NCBI RefSeq assembly: GCF_033366695.1
Contig: NZ_JAOBTQ010000001.1
Coordinates: 5,580,001-5,644,000 of the forward strand
Length of the DNA: 64,000 nt
Direction: 5' to 3'
Source of the DNA: Streptomyces sp. SCL15-4
GTDB taxonomy: Bacteria > Actinomycetota > Actinomycetes > Streptomycetales > Streptomycetaceae
The notes below the pieces were generated by a model. That model worked only from the letters and a program-made list of their open reading frames with translations. It was not told the origin of the DNA and did no database searches. Below, one piece after another: positions 18,601 to 26,983 of this stretch; the first letter of the stretch is position 1; each line of letters opens with the position of its first letter. The translations under genes were made by a program, and so were the position numbers.

Positions 18601-20638
18601 GATCGGCCACAAGGGCGCGCGCCTGACCAGCCAGGTCTCCCTCCCGGGCCGCTACCTGGTGTACGTGCCCGAGGGCTCGATGACCGGCATCAGCCGCAAG
18701 CTGCCCGACACCGAGCGGGCCCGGCTGAAGACCATCCTCAAGAAGATCGTCCCCGAGGACGCGGGTGTCATCGTGCGCACCGCGGCCGAGGGCGCGAGCG
18801 AGGACGAGCTGCGCCGCGACGTCGAGCGGCTCCAGGCGCAGTGGGAGGAGATCCAGAAGAGGGCCAAGGGCGGCAACGCGCCGACGCTGCTGTACGGCGA
18901 GCCGGACATGACCGTCCGGGTCGTGCGCGACATCTTCAACGAGGACTTCTCCAAGGTCATCGTCAGCGGCGACGACGCCTGGCAGACCATCCACGGCTAC
19001 GTCGCGCACGTCGCGCCGGACCTGGCCGGCCGGCTGTCGAGGTGGACGAGCGAGGTCGACGTCTTCGCCACCTACCGGATCGACGAGCAGCTCGCCAAGG
19101 CGCTGGACCGCAAGGTCTGGCTGCCCAGCGGCGGTTCGCTGGTGATCGACCGGACCGAGGCGATGGTCGTCATCGACGTCAACACCGGCAAGTTCACCGG
19201 CCAGGGCGGCAACCTGGAGGAGACGGTCACCAGGAACAACCTGGAGGCGGCCGAGGAGATCGTGCGCCAGCTGCGGCTGCGCGACCTCGGCGGCATCATC
19301 GTGATCGACTTCATCGACATGGTCCTGGAGTCCAACCGCGACCTGGTGCTGCGCCGCCTGCTGGAGTGCCTGGGCCGGGACCGTACGAAGCACCAGGTGG
19401 CCGAGGTGACCTCGCTGGGCCTGGTGCAGATGACCCGCAAGCGGGTCGGTCAGGGCCTGCTGGAGTCCTTCTCCGAGACCTGCGTCCACTGCAACGGCCG
19501 CGGTGTCATCGTCCACCTCGACCAGGCCACCGCCAACGGCGGTGGCGGCGGCAAGCGCAAGAAGCGCGGCGGCCGGGGCGCCGACGCGGCGGAGCAGGCG
19601 CACGAGCACGTGCACGAGACCCCCGCCGTGGCCGTGGAGGCCGCCGCGGAGGTCGAGCCCGCGACCGAGTCCGCCGCGGAGGTGGCCGCCGAGGCCGCCG
19701 AGCCGGTCGCCCTGCCCGCGCCCGACTTCGCACCGGACGAGGAGCTGTACAGCAGCGTCGCCGAGGCGGAGGCGGCGGCCACCCGTGGCCGCGGGCGGCG
19801 CCGGGCGAGCCGCCGGGCGTCGGCTCCGGCGGGCGCGCCGAAGGCGGAGAAGGCCCCGCGCACGACGGAGAAGGCCGAGGCCGAGCCGGTCGCGCAGGCC
19901 GAGGCCCCGACCGCGCAGGACGTCACCGCCGAGGAGGCGGCGACGCGCCCGGTGCGGCCGGAGCCCGCCGCGGAGGCGCTGGCCGAGCCGGCGGCCGTCG
20001 AGGACCAGGTGGTCCCGGCGCCGCAGGCCGAGGCTCCCGCCGAGGAGGCCGCGCCCAAGGGCCGTACGCGCCGCCGGGCCACCCGGAAGGTGTCGGCTCC
20101 GGCCGGTTCGCCCGCGGGTGCCGAGGCGGCCGTGGTGACGGTGCCCGAGACCGCGCCCGCGGCCGAGGCACCGGCGGAACGGCCGGTCGAGGCCGAGCAG
20201 CCGGCGGAGGCCGAGCAGCCGGTGGCCGCCGAGAGCACGCCGGCGCCGGCCCGTCCGCGCCGCCGTGCGGTGCGCAAGGCCACCGCGCCGACGGCGCCGG
20301 AGGAGGCGGCCGTGCTGGTCGTCCCGGCGGCGGCGTCCGAGGAGGCCCCGGCGGCGGAAGCCCCCGTGGCCGAGGCGCCGGTGACCGACGCGGCGGAGGC
20401 GGCCGAGGCCGCCGGTGAAGCCGCTCCGGCCAAGAAGACCGCGCGCAAGGCGGCGGCCAAGAAGGCACCGGCGAAGAAGGCGGCGGCCAAGAAGGTCACC
20501 ACCAAGAAGACGACGGCCAAGAAGACGGCCGCCAAGAAGACGACGGCCAAGAAGGCGACGAAGACCGCCAAGACGGCCGCCGCGAAGTCGACGGCGAAGA
20601 AGACCACCACGGTCTCCGGCGCCGGCGACGAGGGCTGA
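15671..20638 (+). CDS. rne: Ribonuclease E/G (Rne/Rng family), frame interrupted by two compensating shifts
   Basis: The major endoribonuclease of RNA decay and rRNA/tRNA processing. The N-terminal third is Ala/Glu/Pro/Arg-rich and disordered. The catalytic half contains the S1 domain ([19 protein letters not shown]), the DNase-I-like metal site ([12 protein letters not shown] and IIVIDFIDM) and the zinc-link CVHCNGRG. After more RRRA-type basic clusters it ends in a Lys/Ala tail like histone H1. The start at ATG 15671 ([10 protein letters not shown]) is in the same frame as the catalytic part, but the reading frame shifts at about 16050–16070 and shifts back at about 17565–17590. In the starting frame a TAG is met at 16400. 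The [15 protein letters not shown] motif appears in the first frame before, the shifted frame between, and the first frame after, so this was one protein. Either the sequence has errors in this repetitive GC-rich stretch or the N-terminal region is broken. Length over the whole span is divisible by three. Confidence 0.87.
16395..17035 (+). repeat. 147-bp tandem repeat array inside rne
   Basis: Units of 147 bp (49 codons) begin at 16395, 16542, 16689, 16836 and 16983; the fifth is partial. Copies differ at only a few bases. Each encodes [20 protein letters not shown] followed by an A/E/V-rich stretch. The units use GCT, GGT, CGT and GTT codons much more than flanking DNA, which is nearly all GCC/CGC, consistent with recent amplification and homogenisation of one unit. 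Confidence 0.95.
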
Positions 20639-20647
20639 CACCCACCA

Positions 20648-20682
20648 GGTGTGCGGCCGGTCCGCGTGACCGGCCGCACACC
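20648..20682 (+). terminator. Terminator hairpin after rne
   Basis: A perfect 15-bp stem: GGTGTGCGGCCGGTC (20648–20662) pairs with GACCGGCCGCACACC (20668–20682) with a 5-nt loop. No T-run follows. Confidence 0.75.
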
Positions 20683-20695
20683 GGCGGGGCCCGGT

Positions 20696-20725
20696 TTGAC
20701 CCCTTCGACCATGGCCCCGTACTCT
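20696..20725 (+). promoter_or_regulatory. Promoter of rplU–rpmA
   Basis: TTGACC (20696–20701), an 18-bp spacer and TACTCT (20720–20725) make a good vegetative promoter. The transcript would have a leader of about 145 nt before rplU. This leader contains the hairpin GGCGTGT/ACACGCC (20734–20754) and a second stem CTCCCGG/CCGGGAG near 20785–20805, which could allow ribosomal-protein feedback. Confidence 0.65.
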
Positions 20726-20874
20726 TGACCGTCGGCGTGTCCACTGAACACGCCAACATCCCCGTAAACCTCTTCCTCCCGGGCACACGGCTGGCCGGGA
20801 GAGGTCGCCTGTGGTGTTTCTGGGCGGCTGGCCTGCGGGGGTGCCGGTTCCGAGCGAGCGAAAGTGAGATCCGC

Positions 20875-21195
20875 GTGTACGCCATCGTGCGCAGCGGTGG
20901 TCGCCAGCACAAGGTTGCTGTCGGCGACATCGTTGAGGTTGACAAGATTTCCACTGCCAAGGTTGGCGACACGGTCGAGCTCTCGACCCTGCTCGTTGTC
21001 GACGGCGACGCCGTGACCAGCGACCCCTGGGTCCTGGCCGGCATCAAGGTCCAGGCCGAGGTCGTGGACCACCACAAGGGCCAGAAGATCGACATTCTGC
21101 GCTACAAGAACAAGACCGGTTACCGTCGTCGGCAGGGTCACCGCCAGCAGTACACGGCGATCAAGGTCACGTCGATCCCCACGGCTGCGAAGTAA
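20875..21195 (+). CDS. rplU: 50S ribosomal protein L21
   Basis: A 106-residue ribosomal protein of the large subunit that binds 23S rRNA. It begins [13 protein letters not shown], the L21 N-terminus, and contains [23 protein letters not shown] rRNA-contact sequence at the C-terminal side ([18 protein letters not shown]). Length is normal for the family. The GTG at 20875 is set by homology of the N-terminus; the frame is open further upstream into the leader. rpmA follows 14 bases later, the universal rplU–rpmA operon. Confidence 0.97.
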   Translation: MYAIVRSGGRQHKVAVGDIVEVDKISTAKVGDTVELSTLLVVDGDAVTSDPWVLAGIKVQAEVVDHHKGQKIDILRYKNKTGYRRRQGHRQQYTAIKVTSIPTAAK

Positions 21196-21209
21196 GGGAC
21201 TGAGGAGAA

Positions 21210-21464
21210 ATGGCACACAAGAAGGGCGCATCGTCCACCCGGAACGGTCGCGACTCCAATGCCCAGCGACTCGGCGTGAAGCGCTTCGGCGGTCAGGTCG
21301 TCAACGCTGGTGAGATCCTGGTCCGCCAGCGCGGCACCCACTTCCACCCCGGCGCCGGTGTCGGCCGTGGCGGCGACGACACGCTGTTCGCCCTGCAGGC
21401 CGGTGCGGTGGAGTTCGGTACCCACCGCGGCCGCAAGGTCGTGAACATCGTTCCGGTCGCCTGA
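21210..21464 (+). CDS. rpmA: 50S ribosomal protein L27
   Basis: An 84-residue protein with the L27 signature: [21 protein letters not shown] at the N-terminus and [15 protein letters not shown] in the body. L27 reaches the peptidyl-transferase centre with its flexible N-terminus. The ATG at 21210 directly follows ACTGAGGAGAA, a strong ribosome site, and the N-terminus starts with MAHKKG without the cleavable extension found in Firmicutes. It forms an operon with rplU, and a terminator lies at 21514–21549. Confidence 0.98.
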   Translation: MAHKKGASSTRNGRDSNAQRLGVKRFGGQVVNAGEILVRQRGTHFHPGAGVGRGGDDTLFALQAGAVEFGTHRGRKVVNIVPVA

Positions 21465-21513
21465 ATCACCTGATCGTCTGATCGCCTGATTCAGCACCGA
21501 ACGCTTTCGCGAG

Positions 21514-21549
21514 GCGGACCTCACTTCCCGGTCGGGAAGGCGGGTCCGC
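21514..21549 (+). terminator. Terminator after rpmA
   Basis: GCGGACC–TTCCC (21514–21529) pairs with GGGAA–GGTCCGC (21533–21549) around a three-base internal loop. CTTTCGCGTGTT follows. It lies between rpmA and obgE, so obgE may have its own promoter in the remaining 50 bases. Confidence 0.65.
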
Positions 21550-21600
21550 CTTTCGCGTGTTAACACAGGTAAAACCCGTCATCTTTTGGAGGCACCCACC

Positions 21601-23049
21601 ATGACCACCTTCGTGGACCGCGTCGAACTGCATGTCGCCGCGGGTAACGGAGGCCACGGCTGTGCCTCCGTCCACCGTGAGAAGTTCAAGCCGCTCGGCG
21701 GACCCGACGGCGGCAACGGCGGCCGCGGCGGTGACGTCATCCTGACCGTCGACCAGTCGGTCACGACGCTGCTGGACTATCACCACTCCCCGCACCGCAA
21801 GGCCACCAACGGCAAGCCCGGCGAGGGCGGCAACCGTTCCGGCAAGGACGGCCAGGACCTGATCCTGCCGGTCCCGGACGGCACGGTCGTGCTGGACAAG
21901 GCGGGCAACGTGCTCGCCGACCTGGTCGGCCACGGCACCTCGTACATCGCCGCGCAGGGCGGCCGGGGCGGCCTCGGCAACGCGGCGCTGGCCTCCGCCC
22001 GCCGCAAGGCGCCCGGCTTCGCGCTGCTCGGCGAGCCCGGCGACCTCCACGACATCGTCCTGGAACTGAAGACCGTCGCCGACGTGGCCCTCGTCGGCTA
22101 CCCGAGCGCCGGCAAGTCCTCGCTGATCTCCGTGCTCAGCGCGGCCAAGCCGAAGATCGCCGACTACCCGTTCACGACGCTGGTCCCGAACCTCGGCGTG
22201 GTCACCGCGGGCTCCACCGTCTACACCATCGCCGACGTGCCCGGTCTCATCCCCGGCGCCAGCCAGGGCCGCGGCCTCGGCCTGGAGTTCCTGCGCCACG
22301 TGGAGCGGTGCAGCGTGCTGGTGCACGTGCTGGACACCGCCACGCTGGAGTCCGACCGCGACCCGGTCTCCGACCTCGACATCATCGAGGAGGAGCTGCG
22401 GCAGTACGGCGGGCTGGACAACCGGCCCCGGATCGTCGTCCTGAACAAGATCGACGTGCCCGACGGCAAGGACCTGGCCGAGATGGTCCGTCCCGACCTG
22501 GAGGCCCGCGGTTACCGCGTCTTCGAGGTGTCGGCCGTGGCCCACACGGGCCTGCGCGAACTGACCTTCGCCCTCGGCGAGCTGGTCGGCCAGGCGCGTG
22601 CCGCGAAGCCGAAGGAGGAGGCGACCCGGATCGTCATCCGGCCCAAGGCCGTGGACGACGCGGGCTTCACCGTCGTACGCGAGGACGCCGGCGGCGAGCC
22701 GCTGTTCCGGGTGCGCGGCGAGAAGCCGGAGCGCTGGGTGCGCCAGACCGACTTCAACAACGACGAGGCCGTGGGGTACCTCGCCGACCGGCTCAACCGC
22801 CTCGGCGTGGAGGAGCAGTTGATGAAGGCGGGCGCCCGTGCGGGCGACGGCGTCGCCATCGGCCCCGAGGAGAACGCGGTCGTCTTCGACTGGGAGCCCA
22901 CGGTCATGTCCGGCGCGGAGATGCTCGGCCGCCGCGGCGAGGACCACCGCTTCGACGAGCCCCGCCCCGCGGCCCAGCGCCGCCGGGACAAGCAGGCGGA
23001 GCGCGACGAGGTGTTGCGGGAGTACGACGAGTTCGACCCGTTCGAGTAA
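21601..23049 (+). CDS. obgE: Obg/CgtA GTPase
   Basis: A 482-residue essential GTPase of 50S assembly and, in Streptomyces, of the onset of aerial growth. The Gly-rich Obg fold (residues 1–160; [16 protein letters not shown], then [10 protein letters not shown]) is followed by the G domain with G1 GYPSAGKSS (from G166), G3 DVPG, G4 NKID and G5 SAV. The C-terminal OCT domain ends in an acidic tail. The ATG at 21601 sits nine bases after GGAGG; an in-frame TTG 15 bases upstream overlaps that ribosome site and is rejected. A large hairpin follows at 23150–23189. Confidence 0.97.
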   Translation: MTTFVDRVELHVAAGNGGHGCASVHREKFKPLGGPDGGNGGRGGDVILTVDQSVTTLLDYHHSPHRKATNGKPGEGGNRSGKDGQDLILPVPDGTVVLDKAGNVLADLVGHGTSYIAAQGGRGGLGNAALASARRKAPGFALLGEPGDLHDIVLELKTVADVALVGYPSAGKSSLISVLSAAKPKIADYPFTTLVPNLGVVTAGSTVYTIADVPGLIPGASQGRGLGLEFLRHVERCSVLVHVLDTATLESDRDPVSDLDIIEEELRQYGGLDNRPRIVVLNKIDVPDGKDLAEMVRPDLEARGYRVFEVSAVAHTGLRELTFALGELVGQARAAKPKEEATRIVIRPKAVDDAGFTVVREDAGGEPLFRVRGEKPERWVRQTDFNNDEAVGYLADRLNRLGVEEQLMKAGARAGDGVAIGPEENAVVFDWEPTVMSGAEMLGRRGEDHRFDEPRPAAQRRRDKQAERDEVLREYDEFDPFE

Positions 23050-23526
23050 GGCGTACGCCACGCCCGCCGGGTGGTGGCCAAAGGTGAACGCCGGGAGAAC
23101 CGGCGGCGAAGCGGGAGGCGACCTCCTCCCGCGCCGGTGAGCCGAAACGGTGCGGCACGCGACGGATCCTGGTCCGCCGCGTGCCGCACCGCTCTTTCCG
23201 GCCCTGGAGACGGCGCGGCTGACCGGCCCCGTTCTTTCCGTCGCCGTGCCCTCGCGCTCGCCACCGGTGTCGTCCGACGCCTCGCTCGGCTCCGTGTTCC
23301 CCAGGTGACACCGGTCGTGCGCGTCGGAGGCGGGGCCGGTTTCTGACCTATCGTCAGGCCCGTTGCGGCGCGAGGGTTTTCCCGTGCCGTGACGGGTCTC
23401 CTGTTGTCTCCCCAGTTGTCATGCCCTCGATGGACCCGGTTCAGCAGGCGGACCGTACGGCCGTTTGAACTTCCGCATGTCCGACCCACCTGTCCATGTG
23501 GCCACTGTGGCAAAGGGAGTCAGCGC
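23050..23526. other. 477-bp intergenic region obgE–phoD
   Basis: Apart from the hairpin at 23150–23189 I see no convincing gene. An open frame at 23071–23346 has no ribosome site and an Arg/Pro-rich product like random GC-rich DNA. The 3' part (about 23340–23520) is less GC-rich and is the likely phoD promoter region, but no clear -35/-10 pair stands out. Confidence 0.5.
23150..23189 (+). terminator. Terminator hairpin downstream of obgE
   Basis: A perfect 12-bp stem, GTGCGGCACGCG (23150–23161) with CGCGTGCCGCAC (23178–23189), followed by CGCTCTTTCC. Confidence 0.75.
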
Positions 23527-25074
23527 ATGACCGCATCATCCCCCGACCGCCGCCGCTTTCTGACCGCCGGGGCCGCCGTCCTCGGGGCCGCGGCCTCCGC
23601 CCAGCTGTGGCTGCCGGGCACCGCCCGCGCCGCCGGCACACCGCTGCCCGACGGAGTGTTCACCCTCGGCGTGGCCTCCGGCGATCCGCTCCCCGACGGC
23701 ATCGTGCTGTGGACCAGACTCGCGCCCGACCCGCTGAACGGCGGCGGCATGCCCGAGGCGGCCTTCCCCGTGGACTGGGAGATCGCCGAGGACGAGCGGT
23801 TCCGCAAGGTCGCCCGCCGGGGCACCGCCGAGGCCCGGCCCGAACTCGGCCACAGCGTCCACGTGGACGTCCGCGGCCTGCGCCCGGACCGCGCGTACTG
23901 GTACCGCTTCCGGGCCGGCACCCAGCTCTCGCCCACCGGCCGCACCCGCACCGCGCCGCATCCGCGGCAGCGCGGCGGCGCGCTGCGCGTGGCCCTCGCC
24001 TCCTGCCAGAACTGGCAGCACGGCTACTTCACGCCGTACGCCGACATGCTCGCGCAGGACCCGGACTTCGTGCTCTTCGTCGGCGACTACATCTACGAGT
24101 CCACGCCCTCGGCGACGGCCGTGCGGCGGCACGAGGGCAAGGGCGAGCCGTACACCCTCACCCAGTACCGCAACCGGTACGCCCAGTACCGCACCGACCC
24201 CGGCCTCGCCGCGATGCACGCGAACGCCCCCTGGGTGGTCACCTTCGACGACCACGAGGTGGACAACGACTGGGCCGGCGAGGTCCCGCAGGACCCCGAC
24301 AAGCAGCCGCACGACAAGTTCCTGGCCCGGCAGACGGCGGCCTTCCAGGCCTACTACGAGCACATGCCGGTGCGCGCCTCGGCGATCCCCAGCGGCCCGC
24401 ACATCCGGATGTACCGCCGCCTGGAGTTCGGCCGGCTGGCCCGGCTCAACGTCCTGGACACCCGGCAGTTCCGCACCGACCAGGCCACCACGCAGGAAGG
24501 CGCGCAGGAGCCCACGCGGACCATGCTCGGCGCCGAGCAGAAGCAGTGGCTGCTGGACGGGCTGTACGACTCCCCGGCCCGCTGGAACCTCGTCGCCTCG
24601 CAGATCATGATGGCGGAGACCGATCTGCTGCCCGGCGACGGCAAGCTGTGGTTCTACGACGCCTGGGACGGCTACCAGGCCGAGCGCAACGCCCTGCTGG
24701 AGGAGTTCGCCGGCATCCGCAACCCGGTCGTCCTCAGCGGCGACCGCCACCTGACGATGATCAGCGACCTGAAGACGGACTTCGACGACCCGGACTCCGA
24801 CGTGATCGGCGCCGAGTTCGTCGGCACCTCCATCTCCAGCAGCGGCGACCAGGACCAGGACGCCTTCCACAAGCAGTGGGACCCCCTGATGGCGGACAAC
24901 CCGCACTGGAAGCTCATCGACGCCCACCGCGGCTACCACCTGTTCGACATCCGTCCCGACGGCATCGACGCGCGGGTCCGGGTGGTCGACACGGTGCTCA
25001 AGCCGCAGGCGACGGCGAGCACCCTGGCCCGGCTGCGGGTGGAGTCGGACGAGCCGGGCGTCCGCCTGGTGTGA
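23527..25074 (+). CDS. phoD: PhoD-type alkaline phosphatase/phosphodiesterase, Tat-exported
   Basis: A 515-residue secreted enzyme that releases phosphate from phosphomonoesters or diesters, including teichoic acids. The N-terminus SSPDRRRFLTAGAAVLGAAASA is a Tat signal (RRxFL) ending near TARA-A. The PhoD core follows: an N-terminal beta-sandwich (GVFTLGVASGDP, then DIVLWTRL-like sequence), FVGDYIYES, TFDDHEVDNDW and LSGDRHLTM, which carry the Asp, Asn and His metal ligands. The ATG at 23527 has GGGAG eight bases upstream. It stands alone with a terminator hairpin at 25087–25116. Regulation by PhoP is usual for phoD in Streptomyces, but I cannot point to a PHO box. The teichoic-acid genes lie just downstream. 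Confidence 0.94.
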   Translation: MTASSPDRRRFLTAGAAVLGAAASAQLWLPGTARAAGTPLPDGVFTLGVASGDPLPDGIVLWTRLAPDPLNGGGMPEAAFPVDWEIAEDERFRKVARRGTAEARPELGHSVHVDVRGLRPDRAYWYRFRAGTQLSPTGRTRTAPHPRQRGGALRVALASCQNWQHGYFTPYADMLAQDPDFVLFVGDYIYESTPSATAVRRHEGKGEPYTLTQYRNRYAQYRTDPGLAAMHANAPWVVTFDDHEVDNDWAGEVPQDPDKQPHDKFLARQTAAFQAYYEHMPVRASAIPSGPHIRMYRRLEFGRLARLNVLDTRQFRTDQATTQEGAQEPTRTMLGAEQKQWLLDGLYDSPARWNLVASQIMMAETDLLPGDGKLWFYDAWDGYQAERNALLEEFAGIRNPVVLSGDRHLTMISDLKTDFDDPDSDVIGAEFVGTSISSSGDQDQDAFHKQWDPLMADNPHWKLIDAHRGYHLFDIRPDGIDARVRVVDTVLKPQATASTLARLRVESDEPGVRLV

Positions 25075-25086
25075 CGGCTTTCGTGC

Positions 25087-25116
25087 GAGCCCGGGGCCCG
25101 GACGGGTCCCGGGCTC
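25087..25116 (+). terminator. Terminator hairpin after phoD
   Basis: GAGCCCGGG (25087–25095) pairs perfectly with CCCGGGCTC (25108–25116), with a 12-nt GC-rich loop. Confidence 0.7.
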
Positions 25117-25230
25117 CTGTGGTGTCCGGGGCACCTGTGGAGTTACTCACAGCAAATTCACGGTGATTCACACCGCCCGTCGCGCGTCACCAGGAGTGAA
25201 AGGTGAATGACAGGTTGCGCGCACATATGC

Positions 25231-25247
25231 GGTGAGAGTCGCTCACC
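25231..25247. promoter_or_regulatory. Inverted repeat upstream of the cytidylyltransferase gene
   Basis: GGTGAG (25231–25236) and CTCACC (25242–25247) flank a 5-nt centre, about 65 bp before the GTG at 25313. Related GTGA/TCAC words occur repeatedly at 25155–25250. It could be an operator or an mRNA hairpin; no function is shown. Confidence 0.35.
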
Positions 25248-25312
25248 TTGCATCGTGGTAACCGAAAGTGGGACCATTTCAAGGTTCCCTGTCGCCCCAA
25301 GGTAGGTCACCT

Positions 25313-26809
25313 GTGTCCCAGCGCATAGCCAAGCCCCGTACCACCGCAGTGATCCTGGCCGGTGGCACCGGCCAGCGGGTGGGTCTGTCGATCCCCAAGC
25401 AGCTGCTGAAGATCGCCGGCAAGGCAGTCATCGAGCACACCCTGACCACCTTCCAGAACGCCGACTCGATCGACGACGTCATCGTGCTGATGGCCCCGGG
25501 CTATGTGCCGGACGTCGAGAAGATCGTCGCCAAGGCGGGCTTCACGAAGGTGAAGAAAGTCATCGAGGGCGGCGCGACACGGAACGAGACCACCGAGCGC
25601 GCCATCGCCGCCCTCCGCGAGGGCCTGGCCGAGGGCGAGGACCTCAACGTCCTCTTCCACGACGCCGTGCGCCCGCTGCTCTCGCAGCGCGTCATCGACG
25701 ACTGCGTGGCCGCGCTGGACCGTTACCAGGCGGTGGACGTCGCCATCCCGTCCGCGGACACCATCATCGTCACGCGCACCCACGGCGAGGACGGCGAGTT
25801 CATCACCGAGATCCCGGACCGCTCCCGGCTGCGCCGCGGCCAGACCCCGCAGGCCTTCAAGCTGTCCACCATCCGCCGCGCCTACGAGGTCGCGGCCGGC
25901 GACCCGAACTTCCAGGCCACGGACGACTGCTCGGTGGTCCTGAAGTACCTGCCGGACGTGCCGATCCACGTCGTCGCGGGCGACGAGTACAACATGAAGG
26001 TGACCCAGCCGGTCGACGTCTTCATCGCCGACAAGCTGTTCCAGCTCGCCTCCACCGCCGCGCCCGAGCAGAAGGGCGAGGACGCCTACCGCGAGCTGCT
26101 CACCGGCAAGACCGTCGTCATCTTCGGCGGCTCCTACGGCATCGGCAAGGACATCGCCGAACTCGCCGGGTCCTACGGCGCGAACGTCTACGCGCTGGGC
26201 CGCTCCACCACCGGCACCCACGTGGAGAACCCGGAGGAGGTCGACGACGCGCTGTCCAAGGCCTACGCGGACACCGGCCGGATCGACTACGTGGTCAACA
26301 CCGCGGGCGTGCTGCGCATCGGCAAGCTCGCCGAGACCGACAACGCCACCATTGAGGAGGCGCTGAAGGTGAACTACCTGGCGCCGGTGCAGATCGCCCG
26401 CTCCTCCTACAAGTACCTGGCCGAGACCAAGGGCCAGCTGCTGCTCTACACCTCCAGCAGCTACACCCGGGGCCGCGCCGAATACTCGCTGTACTCCTCC
26501 ACCAAGGCCGCCATGGTGAACCTCACCCAGGCGCTGTCCGACGAGTGGGCCGCCGACGGCATCCGCGTCAACTGCGTCAACCCCGAGCGCACCGCGACGC
26601 CGATGCGCACCAAGGCCTTCGGCCAGGAGCCGTCGGGCACCCTGCTCTCCTCCGAGGCCGTGGCCCGTACCTCCCTGGACGTGCTGCTGTCGGAGCTGAC
26701 CGGGCATGTCATCGACGTCCGCCAGCAGGACCCGACCGCGGGTGCCGCCCGGGCCTCCGGTTTCGAGCAGGCGCTCGCCTCGGTGCTGGACCGTCAGGAC
26801 GGCGTGTAA
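25313..26809 (+). CDS. Bifunctional IspD/TarI-like cytidylyltransferase – SDR reductase
   Basis: A 498-residue fusion. The N-terminal half (about residues 8–245) is a nucleotidyltransferase with AVILAGGTGQR (G17–R22) and PKQLL, as in IspD and the CDP-ribitol enzyme TarI. The C-terminal half (about 262–490) is a short-chain dehydrogenase with GGSYGIG (from G272) and the catalytic Y394-x3-K398 (YSSTK). The same domain order is known from Haemophilus Bcs1/Acs1, which reduces ribulose 5-phosphate and makes CDP-ribitol, so this enzyme probably makes CDP-ribitol or a related CDP-alditol for a teichoic-acid-like polymer. True IspD (isoprenoid) function is unlikely because of the fusion and the neighbours. 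The GTG at 25313 follows AAGGTAGG. The TagF-like gene follows after 174 bp. Confidence 0.88.
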   Translation: MSQRIAKPRTTAVILAGGTGQRVGLSIPKQLLKIAGKAVIEHTLTTFQNADSIDDVIVLMAPGYVPDVEKIVAKAGFTKVKKVIEGGATRNETTERAIAALREGLAEGEDLNVLFHDAVRPLLSQRVIDDCVAALDRYQAVDVAIPSADTIIVTRTHGEDGEFITEIPDRSRLRRGQTPQAFKLSTIRRAYEVAAGDPNFQATDDCSVVLKYLPDVPIHVVAGDEYNMKVTQPVDVFIADKLFQLASTAAPEQKGEDAYRELLTGKTVVIFGGSYGIGKDIAELAGSYGANVYALGRSTTGTHVENPEEVDDALSKAYADTGRIDYVVNTAGVLRIGKLAETDNATIEEALKVNYLAPVQIARSSYKYLAETKGQLLLYTSSSYTRGRAEYSLYSSTKAAMVNLTQALSDEWAADGIRVNCVNPERTATPMRTKAFGQEPSGTLLSSEAVARTSLDVLLSELTGHVIDVRQQDPTAGAARASGFEQALASVLDRQDGV

Positions 26810-26836
26810 TAATTACCGTTAAATAGCTTTCATGAA

Positions 26837-26885
26837 TTCAGGCCTCTGTGCTCGCTCGTTCACCGGGTGTTCGCAGGGGCCTGAA
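26837..26885 (+). terminator. Hairpin after the cytidylyltransferase gene
   Basis: TTCAGGCCTCTG (26837–26848) pairs with CAGGGGCCTGAA (26874–26885) with one wobble and a 25-nt loop. It is preceded by an unusually A/T-rich stretch (26805–26840). It could be a terminator or a leader element of the next gene. Confidence 0.5.
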
Positions 26886-26983
26886 TCCGTACACCGCGAA
26901 TACCCGCACACTCTGTGAAATACCGGCACTTCCGGCATGACTGAACAAAACCGGCACCCCTCCCTCCCAGAGCAGGTTTCTCC

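Noticed and set aside
15026..20788. Open frame of about 1,900 codons on the minus strand opposite rne
   Set aside because: It is the reverse reading of GC-rich Ala/Glu-coding DNA; its product is Gly/Arg/Leu-rich with no motif, and the plus strand clearly encodes RNase E.
23071..23346. Possible 91-residue gene after obgE
   Set aside because: No ribosome site, Arg/Pro-rich composition of random GC-rich DNA, and it contains the terminator hairpin 23150–23189.
25313..26809. Isoprenoid IspD function for the cytidylyltransferase
   Set aside because: The C-terminal SDR domain and the TagF-like and GT2 neighbours fit CDP-alditol synthesis better.
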